Assembly (NCBI RefSeq): GCF_004378355.1
Contig: NZ_SNUB01000003.1
Location: forward strand, 118,302 to 182,301
Length of the DNA: 64,000 bases
Direction of reading: 5' to 3'
Source of the DNA: Psychromonas algicola
GTDB taxonomy: Bacteria; Pseudomonadota; Gammaproteobacteria; Enterobacterales; Psychromonadaceae
Made by a program: the position numbers and the translations under genes. A model generated the notes under the pieces. That model was not told the origin of the DNA. It saw only the letters and a program-made list of their open reading frames with translations, and did no database searches. Positions 33,730 to 43,483 of this stretch are shown here, piece by piece (within the stretch, counting starts at the first letter, position 1; each line of letters begins with the position of its first letter).

Positions 33730-34467
33730 ATGAAAAAAATAAAGTATTTAGGATTGTTAATTGGTGCATGTTCTTTAGCTAGCTTTCAAGTAAACGCACA
33801 AGATCAATATTATAATTTCGGATTCGTTGGTGGTGCCGCAAGTGTTGGGCAATCTGTTTTTTCTGATGAAAGTGGAGCGACCGGCAGCGTTGGACCAAAT
33901 TTATTTTATAACGGCGAGTTTGGCTTTATAGATGGCCCTTTAATTAATGTGTCTGTATTGCCTTATTTTGGTCTTACTGGGCAATGGCGATTTGCTGAAG
34001 TCACCGATGATAATGTTTCATTACCCAATGGTATTGATGATCGCGATGGTAATGGTGAGCTAGGATTTACTTTAGGTACTGTGGGCGCGCGATTAACCTA
34101 TTTACAAGATGTTACCGATGAACATGATGGCTATGAGTTACAGCTCCACTTAGGTTATGCCTTTGATAGTGTCATTAAAGATCTTACCTTAACGCCTTAT
34201 GCCGAAATTGATTATAGAGATAAAGATTTTTCTCAACACCTTTATGGTATTTCTGCCGCAGAATCTACTCGCTCAGGGTTAAGTCAATTTGATGCTGACA
34301 ATTCGTTTGTTTATAGAACGGGTGTGATTGGGCTTTATCCAATCACATCAAATTGGTTAGGGTTAGCTAGGTTTGATGTTGAACATCATGATAGTGATAG
34401 TGCACTTGTACAGCGTGATGTCGGGTGGAATGTCAGTTTAGGCATCACTTATAAGTTTACTGATTAA
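33730..34467 (+). CDS. MipA/OmpV-family outer-membrane protein
   Basis: 245 aa with a signal peptide (MKKIKYLGLLIGACSLASFQVNA) and beta-strand-rich sequence. The YGISAAESTRSGLSQFDADNSF segment and the C-terminal aromatic strand (LGITYKF) are typical of MipA/OmpV proteins. Start at ATG 33730 with GGAG upstream; the TTG at 33718 overlaps that site. It follows the diguanylate cyclase gene by about 130 bp. Role unknown; relatives scaffold murein enzymes or act as porin-like proteins. Confidence 0.88.
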   Translation: MKKIKYLGLLIGACSLASFQVNAQDQYYNFGFVGGAASVGQSVFSDESGATGSVGPNLFYNGEFGFIDGPLINVSVLPYFGLTGQWRFAEVTDDNVSLPNGIDDRDGNGELGFTLGTVGARLTYLQDVTDEHDGYELQLHLGYAFDSVIKDLTLTPYAEIDYRDKDFSQHLYGISAAESTRSGLSQFDADNSFVYRTGVIGLYPITSNWLGLARFDVEHHDSDSALVQRDVGWNVSLGITYKFTD

Positions 34468-34490
34468 TTTTATTACCTTCTATTATTTAT

Positions 34491-34526
34491 GGTTCAAGCG
34501 AATGGATTGATGCTTGAACTTTTTTT
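34491..34526 (+). terminator. Rho-independent terminator after the MipA/OmpV gene
   Basis: GTTCAAGC/GCTTGAAC stem, 12-base loop and seven T residues. Confidence 0.85.
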
Positions 34527-34657
34527 CATTGCTTATTGATGTTGTTTTCATTTATTAGCCACTCTGATAGTATTTGTCGAAATACTTTTATTAATTGATT
34601 ATTCAAATCTAGTAATACACTCATTTCTCTCATTTCTGTTTATTCTCTAGGAACATT

Positions 34658-36115
34658 ATGGATACTGTACCAACACTTTCTGATAACTCGACCGTGTTAC
34701 TGATCATGATAGCCGTCGCGATGTTTATCTTTTTTCCTACTGCTTATTTTGGTGGTAAAAAAAGCTTAATTATTGCTGTTTGTATTTTGACTGGACTCAC
34801 TGCATTTGTTTATCTTTATGCTCTCGGTTTAGGGCGCTCCTTTGCAAATAGTAATGCAAGTGGTGCTATCGATTCATCTCAGCTTATTATGTTTGTGCTT
34901 TTTACTTGTTTTTATTTGTTAATGGCTTATGGCAATTATAGTCTTGTTCAAACCATAAAAGGTGAAAGTGGTTATGGTATTCAACTGGTGGTTTGGTTAG
35001 TGCTTTGTGTCAGTTACCCTGTGTTTGATTATGCCAGCCAATCTTACCAATATAGCCAACATTTAGCGGAACAAAAAAAGTATTACGAAGCGGAAATTGT
35101 TATTGCTCACCCGGTCAAATTTCCCGTTTTGATTGATCACATTCGTTTCTTGAATGTTGAAAGTGGCTCTTCATCTGTTATGGACAATCCATTTTCTCGA
35201 GATGACGAAGAAGAATATGTTTATGATTTTGAAAAGTTGAGAGGAGAGTCAGAGGAACATTTAAAAGGACATGTCTATTATGCGATTGATGATCCTCGAC
35301 ATGATTATTCTAAAGGCCCTTTTTCTAAAGGCGCTTTAAAAGTGCCCGTTGATTTTGATGCGTTTGAGCTTTCTTGGTATTCCATTGCAGATAAAAAGTT
35401 TTATAAAGATGTCTTTCCGTTAACTCAAAATAAATTAGAGATTAGTGAAATACATGGTACTCACGTAAAAAAAATTAACAATTTATTAATCAATATTTTA
35501 CCCACAGGCCAAGTCGATTTATTAAAACGTAAAGGCAGGGATATTTTACATACAGTTCCGTATTGGGATATTGCTTATACGGATGTGGGAAGTGATGATT
35601 TATCTGACATATTAACGCACTTTACTAGCAAAGAAATCGATGGGAAAAGATTAGAGGAGTTGACTGAAACGTATCAAAAAGCATTGAATGATACCGCTGA
35701 GAATAACCCTGATGAAGTGTTGAGATACCGCAGTGTGCAACCCTATGGTATCGAAGTGAAGTTTGATGAAAGCCAGAATACTTTGTATAAAATGCAAAAA
35801 ATGACACTAGTTGATTTTTATTTGGGGCAATATCGCCGCAGTATTAATGCTTTCCAACCAATACGTGAATTACCTTTACCCAGTCATTTAATGATTGATA
35901 TCACTGACCAAGCTAAAAAGTGGTCAGAAATACATATCACTTTTAATAAGGCTTCATTGTTTGAGCAATTTAAGACTTTTAGTGCTGAAAATGAAGGTGA
36001 TATTTACTTTGAGCTTATTTTGAATAAAGATGATTTAACAAAGACAAGCATTTCACTTAACGCGAATGGTGTAAGTAGAAAATTGACTGATTTCAAAGTG
36101 TCATCGCCGTATTAG
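34658..36115 (+). CDS. Large hypothetical membrane protein
   Basis: 485 aa. Four N-terminal hydrophobic helices (about 12-30, 35-58, 75-95, 105-125) and a long soluble C-terminal part. The segment PVDFDAFELSWYSIADKKFYKDVFPL resembles DUF2931 proteins, where a KxxLxWYSxxExKFYxGxF pattern recurs; this is only a resemblance. Good ribosome site (CTAGGAACATT). Function unknown. Confidence 0.65.
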   Translation: MDTVPTLSDNSTVLLIMIAVAMFIFFPTAYFGGKKSLIIAVCILTGLTAFVYLYALGLGRSFANSNASGAIDSSQLIMFVLFTCFYLLMAYGNYSLVQTIKGESGYGIQLVVWLVLCVSYPVFDYASQSYQYSQHLAEQKKYYEAEIVIAHPVKFPVLIDHIRFLNVESGSSSVMDNPFSRDDEEEYVYDFEKLRGESEEHLKGHVYYAIDDPRHDYSKGPFSKGALKVPVDFDAFELSWYSIADKKFYKDVFPLTQNKLEISEIHGTHVKKINNLLINILPTGQVDLLKRKGRDILHTVPYWDIAYTDVGSDDLSDILTHFTSKEIDGKRLEELTETYQKALNDTAENNPDEVLRYRSVQPYGIEVKFDESQNTLYKMQKMTLVDFYLGQYRRSINAFQPIRELPLPSHLMIDITDQAKKWSEIHITFNKASLFEQFKTFSAENEGDIYFELILNKDDLTKTSISLNANGVSRKLTDFKVSSPY

Positions 36116-36200
36116 GATTTAAGTATTTGTTAGTATGTTTTTAATATTGCTCGATAAATAATACGCCCTGAACTGTATTCGATCTGTTAAAGGAGAATAA

Positions 36201-36638
36201 ATGTCGATTCGTCGATATCAAAAATCTGATTTTAATCGCTTAGCTGACATTTATGATGCATCACGACCAGATGAGTTTTATGCAGAAAAGGGGGATTTTA
36301 CTTTTGTGCCTTGGGCTGAAAATAATTACATGATGACGATTTTTAAAGGATCTGAAATTTATGTTTATGAAGAAGAAATGGTATTAGGGTTTTGTGGTTT
36401 CACTGACAATCATATCAATTGGTTCTTTGTGCATCCAGACAGTCGAGGTAAAGGTATTGGCGATAAACTGATGACGCATTTGTTAACTAAGCTTGAAAGG
36501 GGGGCAACGCTCTCTGTTTGGAAATCCAATGAACGTGCTAAGTCCCTTTACAAAAAACATGGTTTCTTAGTGTACAAAGAATTTTATATGAATTTTCAAG
36601 GGGAAAAGCTGTTTTTAAATAGAATGGTTTATGCCTAG
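36201..36638 (+). CDS. GNAT-family N-acetyltransferase
   Basis: 145 aa. Acetyl-CoA binding motif A is clear (FFVHPDSRGKGIGDKLMTHLL), followed by NERAKSLYKKHGF, typical of GNAT enzymes. AAAGGAG precedes the ATG. Substrate is not predictable; monocistronic or loosely linked to neighbours. Confidence 0.9.
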   Translation: MSIRRYQKSDFNRLADIYDASRPDEFYAEKGDFTFVPWAENNYMMTIFKGSEIYVYEEEMVLGFCGFTDNHINWFFVHPDSRGKGIGDKLMTHLLTKLERGATLSVWKSNERAKSLYKKHGFLVYKEFYMNFQGEKLFLNRMVYA

Positions 36639-36686
36639 TCGTTATCAATTTCAGCTTAACTCTCCTTCATTTAATTAAGGAAATAT

Positions 36687-37484
36687 ATGGAAGTTTCATT
36701 AGATATTAATGGAAAAATTAGCAACTTTACCTTTAAAGTGGATTGTATTGAATCAGAAGAAACCCTCAATAAACTGATTGATGCTTATCTCGAAATATTC
36801 AGTAAAATTGACCAACATCTTAAGCATTATTCGCTAACCCCTAGTTTTAAATCAATATATCTTTGCTTTACTATTCTTACTCCAACAGAAGAAATATCTG
36901 AAGAACGCTTTTTTCATTATTTAACTGCTTATCCTTCGTTGTTGAAAAAAAGTAAAGTGTTTATTGAAAACGTCATAAATTGGATGGAAATCAATAATAT
37001 TCGTTTATGGCAAGACGCAGAGAATCCTTTTGCTGAAGCTGCGGCCTATTCTTTAGCCTTGTTTGATCAAGAAAATATTGATTTATATATTCGACGATTA
37101 ATTTTATGCGATATGAATCATGAGGTTTATCAAGTCGAGCACATTAGCTCTTTAGTTGAAAAGTATGGATTTACTGAAAATGTCATTCGCTTATTAGCTT
37201 ATAGATTAGGCGAAGTGGGTGGACAATTTGGCTGGGAACAATTGGATGGATATAAAACTGATTTGTTAGCCTTTTTTGATGAAAATATTGAACTTAGAAA
37301 TTTGTTTTTTGAAGTCGCATTCAATTCAATTATTAAACTGCATAAAGGCAGGCCTTTTTATTTTGAGTATATTAGGATCTTAGGAGAATTCATCGCTGAC
37401 CAAGAAATAAGAAAGCAATGGCTAGTAACACAAGAAAAATTAATTAAAGATACGTTTGGTGAGAATGCTGTTGATATGTCCTGA
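36687..37484 (+). CDS. Hypothetical helical protein
   Basis: 265 aa, soluble, probably all helical, not recognised. No signal peptide. It follows the acetyltransferase gene by 48 bp with its own ribosome site (AAGGAAATAT), so the two may be co-transcribed. Confidence 0.7.
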   Translation: MEVSLDINGKISNFTFKVDCIESEETLNKLIDAYLEIFSKIDQHLKHYSLTPSFKSIYLCFTILTPTEEISEERFFHYLTAYPSLLKKSKVFIENVINWMEINNIRLWQDAENPFAEAAAYSLALFDQENIDLYIRRLILCDMNHEVYQVEHISSLVEKYGFTENVIRLLAYRLGEVGGQFGWEQLDGYKTDLLAFFDENIELRNLFFEVAFNSIIKLHKGRPFYFEYIRILGEFIADQEIRKQWLVTQEKLIKDTFGENAVDMS

Positions 37485-37547
37485 TTTTTATAAGCGTATT
37501 CATTCTTAAACAATATTTATTTTTTACCTTTATAAGGAATGCTTATT

Positions 37548-37964
37548 TTGACTCATATTACCGTCCCTATTTTATCTTCGGTTGTTATTAGTAATGAAGA
37601 TAACACTTCAAGTTCTGGTTGTTCGGTTTTTAATGATCAGCAATATTCTTTGGAAGATTATAATGGCTTATGGATCACCGATAGAATGAATGCGCTTAAT
37701 TTTCGTCATCGAATGAGCGAGCCTGGTTACTCAAGTTCATGGCATGTCGCAGGGGATCCGACCTTAATTATTATTCGTGCTGGTATTTTACGTATTGGTT
37801 TGCGTAATGGTAAATCTCGAGACTTTAAAGCTGGCGACCAGTTTATTGCCATGGATCGTTTACAAGAGGGTGAAACTTTTGATGATCAAGTTCATGGGCA
37901 TACCGCTGAATTGATTGGCGATCAAACCTTGTTCGCTGTTCATATTAAGTTAGCGAGTATATAA
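37548..37964 (+). CDS. Cupin-fold hypothetical protein
   Basis: About 138 aa. The core SSWHVAGDPTLIIIRAGILRIGLRNGKSRDFKAGDQFIAMD follows cupin motif order, including a His and a GD-F turn, but the usual second metal motif is weak. I favour the TTG at 37548 (AAGGA nine bases upstream) over the ATG at 37539, which sits directly on the ribosome site. Enzymatic role unknown. Confidence 0.7.
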   Translation: MTHITVPILSSVVISNEDNTSSSGCSVFNDQQYSLEDYNGLWITDRMNALNFRHRMSEPGYSSSWHVAGDPTLIIIRAGILRIGLRNGKSRDFKAGDQFIAMDRLQEGETFDDQVHGHTAELIGDQTLFAVHIKLASI

Positions 37965-38053
37965 GAACTCATTTGTAAATTTATCTTTGTGAATATGATT
38001 AACTTTATTGCTAGTTCATGACTGTTTTATTAAAAATGTTATAGGAAGGTTTA

Positions 38054-38683
38054 ATGGAATTTATACACGGTTTATTATTGATCACTTCAATCCATATTCT
38101 AGCCGCTGCTTCACCTGGGCCGGATTTTGTGTTGGTTTCACAACAAACATTATCTAATGGAAAGAAAGCGGGATTAATGTGTAGTATTGGTATCGCACTT
38201 GGGTTATCTATTCATATTATTTATTCTGCCTTTGGGTTAGCGGCGATTATCGCTAATTCATCTAATACGCTTTGGGTGATTAAATTATTAGGGGGCGGAT
38301 ATCTTATTTATTTAGGTATTAAAGGGCTGATGTCCAAAGCGGCTGCTAACGAAGGTGGAGAAGCGAAACAAGCGGTAAAATACTCAACTAAGAAAAGCAT
38401 CGGTATTGGTTTTTTATGTAATGCTTTAAATCCAAAAGCGCCTGTTTATTTTGTTTCTTTATTTACTTTAGTGTTATCGCCAGATATGCCGTTACATCAT
38501 ATTGCTTTTTATGGTGTGTGGATCATGCTGATCCAATTTGCTTGGTTTGCCTTTGTAGTGACTTTATTATCTCACCCTAAAGTGAATAAAAAATTCAAGA
38601 AAATGGGGTATTTGATTGACCGAATATTAGGCGGAGCAATGGTGGTGTTAGGGCTGAAACTACTATTAACTCGTGCTAATTAG
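38054..38683 (+). CDS. LysE/RhtB-family amino-acid exporter
   Basis: 209 aa, about six helices. The signature ASPGPDFVLVSQQTLSNGKKAGLMCSIGIALG near the N-terminus and GFLCNALNPKAPVYF in the middle define the RhtB-type family. Exports amino acids or their derivatives across the inner membrane; substrate not predictable. Clear ribosome site (AGGAAGG). The following 242 bp hold no gene. Confidence 0.92.
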   Translation: MEFIHGLLLITSIHILAAASPGPDFVLVSQQTLSNGKKAGLMCSIGIALGLSIHIIYSAFGLAAIIANSSNTLWVIKLLGGGYLIYLGIKGLMSKAAANEGGEAKQAVKYSTKKSIGIGFLCNALNPKAPVYFVSLFTLVLSPDMPLHHIAFYGVWIMLIQFAWFAFVVTLLSHPKVNKKFKKMGYLIDRILGGAMVVLGLKLLLTRAN

Positions 38684-38925
38684 TTAAGTTTAATTGCTTT
38701 ATCACACGCAAAGGAATGTGAGTGATATCGTTTAATATTAAAACCTAATTGTAATAGAAATAACCTTCATTCTATTCAACAAATCTGAATAGATATCTAC
38801 TCTGTTAATCATCAATATTGTTCATTTTTTGTCATTTACTCTATTCATTCAACACTATCCGTGCTTTTATATGTCTATTAACATTAATTTAACCTTTATT
38901 TTTATTCTTTTAATTGGTCATTACT

Positions 38926-39639
38926 ATGTCAGCTACTATGCGAATTACTAGGCAATTTGTTATGCAATCGAGTAGATATTTATTTTGTCTGTTTGGGTTA
39001 TTGTTTGTTATTCATCCAAGTATCGCTGCGGAGCAGGGGGATGTTTCTATCAATCAGCGGTTAATGATTGGTGAATTTTCTAAAGCGAATTTAACGGATT
39101 GGCAAGAAAAAGAATTTAATGGCAATACCGATTATAAAATTATTAGCGATGTAAATGGCACAAACGTATTAAAAGCGAACAGTCATAACAGTGCGTCTGG
39201 TTTGTTTAAAGAGCAACGTATTGATTTGCAGAAAACACCATATCTTAATTGGTCTTGGAAAACCGATAAATTGTATTCAGGACTTAATGAGAGAGTTAAA
39301 TCTGGCGATGATTTTGTTGCACGTATTTATATTGTTATTGATGGTGGAATGTTTGTTTGGAAAACGAAAGCATTAAATTATGTTTGGTCATCCTTTTCCG
39401 AAGTTGATACGTATTGGCCTAATCCTTACATTGATAATGCGACTATGTTTGCTATTGAATCTGGTGAAGCAAACTTAGGTAAATGGTTAAGTTATAAACG
39501 CAATGTAAGTGAGGATTTAAAAACCGTATTAGGCAAAGATATTCGTTATATTGATGCGATTGCGGTAATGACGGATAGTGATAGTTCAGGCCAGCAGGCT
39601 GTTACTTATTATGGGGATATTTATTTCTCGAAAAATTAA
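38926..39639 (+). CDS. DUF3047 exported protein
   Basis: About 237 aa with a signal peptide ending near HPSIAA. The DUF3047 pattern is strong: PYLNWSWKTD, KSGDDFVARIYIVIDGGMFVW, KALNYVWSS, WPNPYIDNATMFAIESG and a C-terminal DSDSSGQQAVTYYGDIYFS. Function unknown; predicted beta-sandwich in the periplasm. Start is uncertain among ATGs at 38926, 38938 and 38962. It is followed 36 bp later by a lipoprotein gene, a likely two-gene unit. Confidence 0.88.
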   Translation: MSATMRITRQFVMQSSRYLFCLFGLLFVIHPSIAAEQGDVSINQRLMIGEFSKANLTDWQEKEFNGNTDYKIISDVNGTNVLKANSHNSASGLFKEQRIDLQKTPYLNWSWKTDKLYSGLNERVKSGDDFVARIYIVIDGGMFVWKTKALNYVWSSFSEVDTYWPNPYIDNATMFAIESGEANLGKWLSYKRNVSEDLKTVLGKDIRYIDAIAVMTDSDSSGQQAVTYYGDIYFSKN

Positions 39640-39675
39640 ATAGTTGTTTTTACTTTTTGTAAATAGGAGCTTCAC

Positions 39676-40557
39676 TTGATAAAAAATAAAAAGATTAGTG
39701 TGGTTTTACTGATATCACTTTTGTTTGGAGTGGCATCATGCACCAGTAAAATGGCTTATAACAATCTCGATTGGATTGCCGCTTGGTATGTTGATGATTA
39801 TGTCACCTTAACGGATACACAAGAAAAAGAATTCGACAGTGCGATTAAGTCCTTTGTTTCTTGGCATCGAAAATCTGAGTTACAAAATTATATTCTGCAA
39901 ATTAAATATATAAAAGTAGATGTTAAAAATGGAATTAAACATTCAAATGTCAATAATTATACGGACTCTCTGAGGCAGTTTTTAGACGTGGCATTGACCA
40001 AGTTTGAACCTGAAATCACTAAATTTGCCTATTCATTATCTGATAAACAAGTCGATCAATTTCTAGCTGAAGTGGAGCAACGAAATATTGAACGAATAAA
40101 AAAGGCTGCAAATGAAGGTAAACAAGAGCGCTTAGAAAACAAACTTGAACGCATTGAATCTCGTGTTGAATCTTTTATTGGTGACCTTAATACTTCTCAA
40201 AAACAACTGCTTAAAGAAACCAATCAAGCCCTTTTACCTACTTTTGATCATTGGATTGAATTCCGTCGCAATTGGGCTAACGCTATACGCAATGCGTACA
40301 CTCTAAGAAGTGAAGTGATTGCTATTGAAGGACTGGATAGTGAACATGCGAAAACTGTATTTAGAGAAGCCTTAAAGCCAACCATTTTGGAAACCAACTC
40401 ATTGCGCAGTGAAGCTCATTTAGCTGTCTTAGAGCATAATCAAGCAATATGGGCAACGACTATTGAAAAACTGGTCACTTCTTTAAGCAAAAGACAGTTA
40501 GCAGCGTTAAACGATAAATTAAATGAAACTATTGAAGATTTAGAAGCCCTGATCTGA
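39676..40557 (+). CDS. DUF6279-like lipoprotein
   Basis: 293 aa with a lipobox (GVASC, Cys22) followed by SKMAYNNLDWIAAWYVDDYVTLTDTQ, typical of DUF6279 lipoproteins. The remainder is helical and charged. TTG start with GGAG seven bases upstream. Location in the envelope is clear; function is unknown. Confidence 0.85.
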   Translation: MIKNKKISVVLLISLLFGVASCTSKMAYNNLDWIAAWYVDDYVTLTDTQEKEFDSAIKSFVSWHRKSELQNYILQIKYIKVDVKNGIKHSNVNNYTDSLRQFLDVALTKFEPEITKFAYSLSDKQVDQFLAEVEQRNIERIKKAANEGKQERLENKLERIESRVESFIGDLNTSQKQLLKETNQALLPTFDHWIEFRRNWANAIRNAYTLRSEVIAIEGLDSEHAKTVFREALKPTILETNSLRSEAHLAVLEHNQAIWATTIEKLVTSLSKRQLAALNDKLNETIEDLEALI

Positions 40558-40760
40558 GTGCTAAATTGAATTGCCATTAAGTACATATTGCAAACTTTAG
40601 TGTATTTTTGATGTCCATTATTTGTGTTATTGGTTACTGAAGTTTTACTTATTCATTATCAAGTTCAAATAGTTGGCATTTGCTTGTTAACAATCCTTCA
40701 GTCTGAGCAGCTTGCTCTTGTTAGGCTTATTTAAAATGTTATATTTAATGAGGTGTTTTG

Positions 40761-41075
40761 ATGGTTTCTTGGCCATGTTTGTTAAAGCTTGAAGGTGATG
40801 ACGAACTTATCTATTTAAAGGATAAACAAGATCTTATTTCAGAATGTCAGGAGTTAATTTTTAGCGATGATGATCATGTTATTGATTCTTCTGGTCTCAG
40901 TTACATCATTAAAACAAGCTTAAATGAATTAACGCTGGTGGATAATCAAAAAATATTTACCGTTGAACAGGTCACTGACTTAATTCGTTCACATGAATTT
41001 AACAAAGCAGAAGTTTGTCTTACTAAAATTTATTTTGAAACCACTTCTGATGCTATTGAATCATTAAATAGCTAA
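40761..41075 (+). CDS. Small protein, DUF4144-like
   Basis: 104 aa. WPCLLKLEGDDELIYLKDKQDL and the IDSSGLSYII segment resemble DUF4144 proteins; confidence in the family is moderate. ATG 40761 with GAGG eight bases upstream. No signal or membrane segment. The 200 bp upstream hold nothing recognisable. A terminator follows. Confidence 0.7.
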   Translation: MVSWPCLLKLEGDDELIYLKDKQDLISECQELIFSDDDHVIDSSGLSYIIKTSLNELTLVDNQKIFTVEQVTDLIRSHEFNKAEVCLTKIYFETTSDAIESLNS

Positions 41076-41093
41076 ATAATAGTTTAAAAAAAT

Positions 41094-41122
41094 AAAGGTG
41101 ATAGTGGACTGTCATCTTTTTT
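41094..41122 (+). terminator. Rho-independent terminator
   Basis: AAAGGTGA pairs with TCATCTTT (one G-T), extended inside by AGT/ACT, then T-run. Confidence 0.75.
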
Positions 41123-41212
41123 ATTGTGCTTAAGAACAACCACAATAAGAAGGACTTATTGGTTGAGTAACAATAAAAGATAAACATAAATTTTTAATAA
41201 TGGAGATCAAAA

Positions 41213-41818
41213 ATGGAGTTAGTTGTTGGAACGGATTCAACATGGTCGTTAAGAGTTTGGATATGTTTACAAATAGTCAATGTCAAAGCAACAGATGTTG
41301 TTATTGACTTAACGGATGCAGATTATAAAGCAAAAATATTAACGCATTCGTCTACGGGGTTAGTCCCCGCTTTTATTGACGGCAATATTGAAATACATGA
41401 TTCTTTAGCGATTACTGAATACCTTAATGAAAGTTCGCAGGGTGGTTTATATCCCGATAGTGTTAAGCAAAGAGCTTTTGCTAGAAGCTTATGTGCTGAA
41501 ATGCATTCTGGTTTTATACATCTTCGTCAGCAATTTCCTTTTACATTGAAACCTGTTGCAAAGAAGGCTGAATTAAGCGATGAAGTGAAACAAGAAATTG
41601 CACGTGTTGAAGCTATTTTTGAGTTAGCTGAATTGCCTTATATGTTTGAATTTGCAGGTGCTGTTGATGCTTTTTATGCAATCCTAGCATTCCGTTTAAA
41701 AAGCTATGGCATTAGCTTAAAAGGGAAAGCAGGTGAATATCAACGTAGCTTATTAAAATGGGGGCTATTAAAGCAAGCCATTGCTCAAGCTGAAGAATGG
41801 GAAAAAAGCGTTAAATAG
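41213..41818 (+). CDS. Glutathione S-transferase family protein
   Basis: 201 aa with the two-domain GST layout: thioredoxin-like N-terminal domain (VPAFIDGNIEIHDSLAITEYLNE carries the glutathione-binding Pro and the SLAI segment) and a helical C-terminal domain. A Ser (STWSLRVW) sits where the catalytic residue is expected. Substrate unknown. GGAG ribosome site eight bases before the ATG. Confidence 0.9.
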   Translation: MELVVGTDSTWSLRVWICLQIVNVKATDVVIDLTDADYKAKILTHSSTGLVPAFIDGNIEIHDSLAITEYLNESSQGGLYPDSVKQRAFARSLCAEMHSGFIHLRQQFPFTLKPVAKKAELSDEVKQEIARVEAIFELAELPYMFEFAGAVDAFYAILAFRLKSYGISLKGKAGEYQRSLLKWGLLKQAIAQAEEWEKSVK

Positions 41819-41858
41819 TTAAGTATTGATAATACATTAAATGGTTGCAAGGGGAGCG

Positions 41859-42092
41859 ATGTTAGCGTTGATACCTAATTGTGAGTGTTGTGATAAAGAT
41901 TTACCAGCAGACTCACTGGAAGCGATGATTTGTACTTTTGAATGTACCTTTTGTTCAACTTGTGCAAGTGGTGTGTTTAATCATGTGTGTCCGAATTGTT
42001 CAGGCAATTTCACACAACGTCCTATTCGTCCTGCTGCAGCTTTGATCAATAATCCTGCTTCTACAAAACGAGTTTTAAAAAAGCATATTTAA
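41859..42092 (+). CDS. DUF1272 small zinc-ribbon protein
   Basis: 77 aa with Cys clusters CECCDKDLP, CTFECTFCSTCA and CPNCSGNF, plus a conserved RPIRP ending; this is the DUF1272 pattern, probably binding two zinc ions. I start at ATG 41859 (AAGGGG upstream); an ATG at 41841 would add six residues not seen in relatives. It follows the GST gene by about 40 bp. Confidence 0.88.
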   Translation: MLALIPNCECCDKDLPADSLEAMICTFECTFCSTCASGVFNHVCPNCSGNFTQRPIRPAAALINNPASTKRVLKKHI

Positions 42093-42172
42093 CTTTATAA
42101 TCGTTGAACGCAAGGAATAAAATACGTCAAATATGTTAAATTTAGACTTGATGAAATACCAAGGAATGGATC

Positions 42173-42511
42173 ATGATTAAGATTAAAACGCCACTGTACG
42201 CTGCGGCTATTATATCGGGAATGTTATTTAATTCATTCGCTTACGCAGAGCAAATTTGGGTAGACGTACGAACGGCAAGGGAAGTTAAATTAGATCGTAT
42301 TGAAGGTGATCTTCAAATATCACATTTTGATATAGACAAAGAAATCATGCGTCTTTATCCAGATAGAAATACTGAAATTGGCATCTATGGTAGCAATGGT
42401 TCGCGCTCTGGTCTTGCTATGTTTTTCTTGAAAGCCGCAGGATATGAACATGTATTTAATGCTGAAACGATTAATAATGCCCGTAGAATTAGAGGTATTG
42501 TTAAAGAGTAG
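42173..42511 (+). CDS. Periplasmic rhodanese-like protein lacking the catalytic Cys
   Basis: 112 aa with a signal peptide (ending NSFAYA). The rhodanese fold is recognisable: VDVRTAREVKLDRIEGDLQISH, then YGSNGSRSGLAMFFLKAAGY and the NAETINNARR ending, like PspE. The active-site loop that normally reads YCxxGxRSG reads YGSNGSRSG, with Gly in place of Cys. It should not transfer sulfur; a binding role is possible. AAGGAATGG ribosome site. Confidence 0.85.
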   Translation: MIKIKTPLYAAAIISGMLFNSFAYAEQIWVDVRTAREVKLDRIEGDLQISHFDIDKEIMRLYPDRNTEIGIYGSNGSRSGLAMFFLKAAGYEHVFNAETINNARRIRGIVKE

Positions 42512-42550
42512 GTTGATGATTTTAAGTAAAATACTGTAGTGTAAACAACC

Positions 42551-42584
42551 AAAGCTATTGATGGTAAACATCAATAGCTTTTTT
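42551..42584. terminator. Terminator between convergent genes
   Basis: AAAGCTATTGATG/CATCAATAGCTTT 13-bp stem, GTAAA loop and T-run. Confidence 0.93.
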
Positions 42585-42596
42585 ATTTTTGCTAAA

Positions 42597-43061
42597 TTAG
42601 TTAAGTTTATTTTTAACTTTACCTAACCAAAGTAAAACCACAATAAACGCAAAGAAAACAAGATGTAGCCAAAATTTCGGACCAATATCAGTATTGATCG
42701 CAGATAGATTGGTAAAGCTAGGGAAGGACTGTGAATTAATCATTTTTACAACCCATTCGTTAGCCGGTGTTGCTGTCATCGTTGTTATCCAACCTAATGC
42801 AACAACTTGTCCGATACTTGCCAATATCGTGTTATTTGCGTTAAAAATAAGTATTGAAATAAACGCATAAAAAACAGAAACACTAATATGCACTATCCAA
42901 GATAAAACAATCGCCACTGTTTCGTTATAACCTCCTGTCATATAGGCTGCTGCATGACGAGACGTTAATGTAGACATGCCAAAAAATGGCTGAGCAATAA
43001 TAAAGGCGATGCTCGCAATTAAACCGACAAACAGTGCTTTAACTATAGTGTTTTTATTCAT
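42597..43061 (-). CDS. Four-helix hypothetical membrane protein
   Basis: About 154 aa with four hydrophobic helices; not recognised. I start at the ATG at 43061, nine bases after GGA; a TTG four codons upstream is less likely. The soluble loop NEWVVKMINSQSFPSFTNLSAINTDIG lies between helices three and four. Confidence 0.65.
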   Translation of the reverse strand: MNKNTIVKALFVGLIASIAFIIAQPFFGMSTLTSRHAAAYMTGGYNETVAIVLSWIVHISVSVFYAFISILIFNANNTILASIGQVVALGWITTMTATPANEWVVKMINSQSFPSFTNLSAINTDIGPKFWLHLVFFAFIVVLLWLGKVKNKLN

Positions 43062-43220
43062 AGTGTTATCCAATTAATAAAAGTAAGCGATGCTTTGTAA
43101 AACAGCACAAAGGCAAATACTAACAATTATTAATTTAATTAGCTATAAGTTTTGAACGATCGTTCTTTTTGGTGTCGAGTTATTAAAGCTGTTTATTTTT
43201 ATACCAATATCTGAAAAAAA

Positions 43221-43400
43221 TTATGCTGTCTGTTTATTTTCTAGTGCTACGATTTGTTTGTCTATTTCTTCAGCCTCGGCGCTCAGTTGTGAATAAGTTC
43301 TAATGTCACCATTGCGTTGTGCATTCATTGCCTGTTCTAATTTGATAGAAAGTTGTTTGTTCAGTTTTTTGATTGGATCTTGTTTGAATATTGAGAACAT
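43221..43400 (-). CDS. Small DUF6435 protein
   Basis: 59 aa: MFSIFKQDPIKKLNKQL then KLEQAMNAQRNGDIRTYSQLSAEAEEI, the conserved pattern of the small DUF6435 family. Helical, charged, cytoplasmic. Start at 43400 with GGAG upstream; a longer frame begins four codons earlier on that ribosome site. Function unknown. Confidence 0.85.
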   Translation of the reverse strand: MFSIFKQDPIKKLNKQLSIKLEQAMNAQRNGDIRTYSQLSAEAEEIDKQIVALENKQTA

Positions 43401-43483
43401 AGTTGACTCCATTAATTGTATTATTGGTTATACGCGCTAAGTTCTCTCTAGGTTTACTATTGGTATAACATTAAAGGTAAAAA

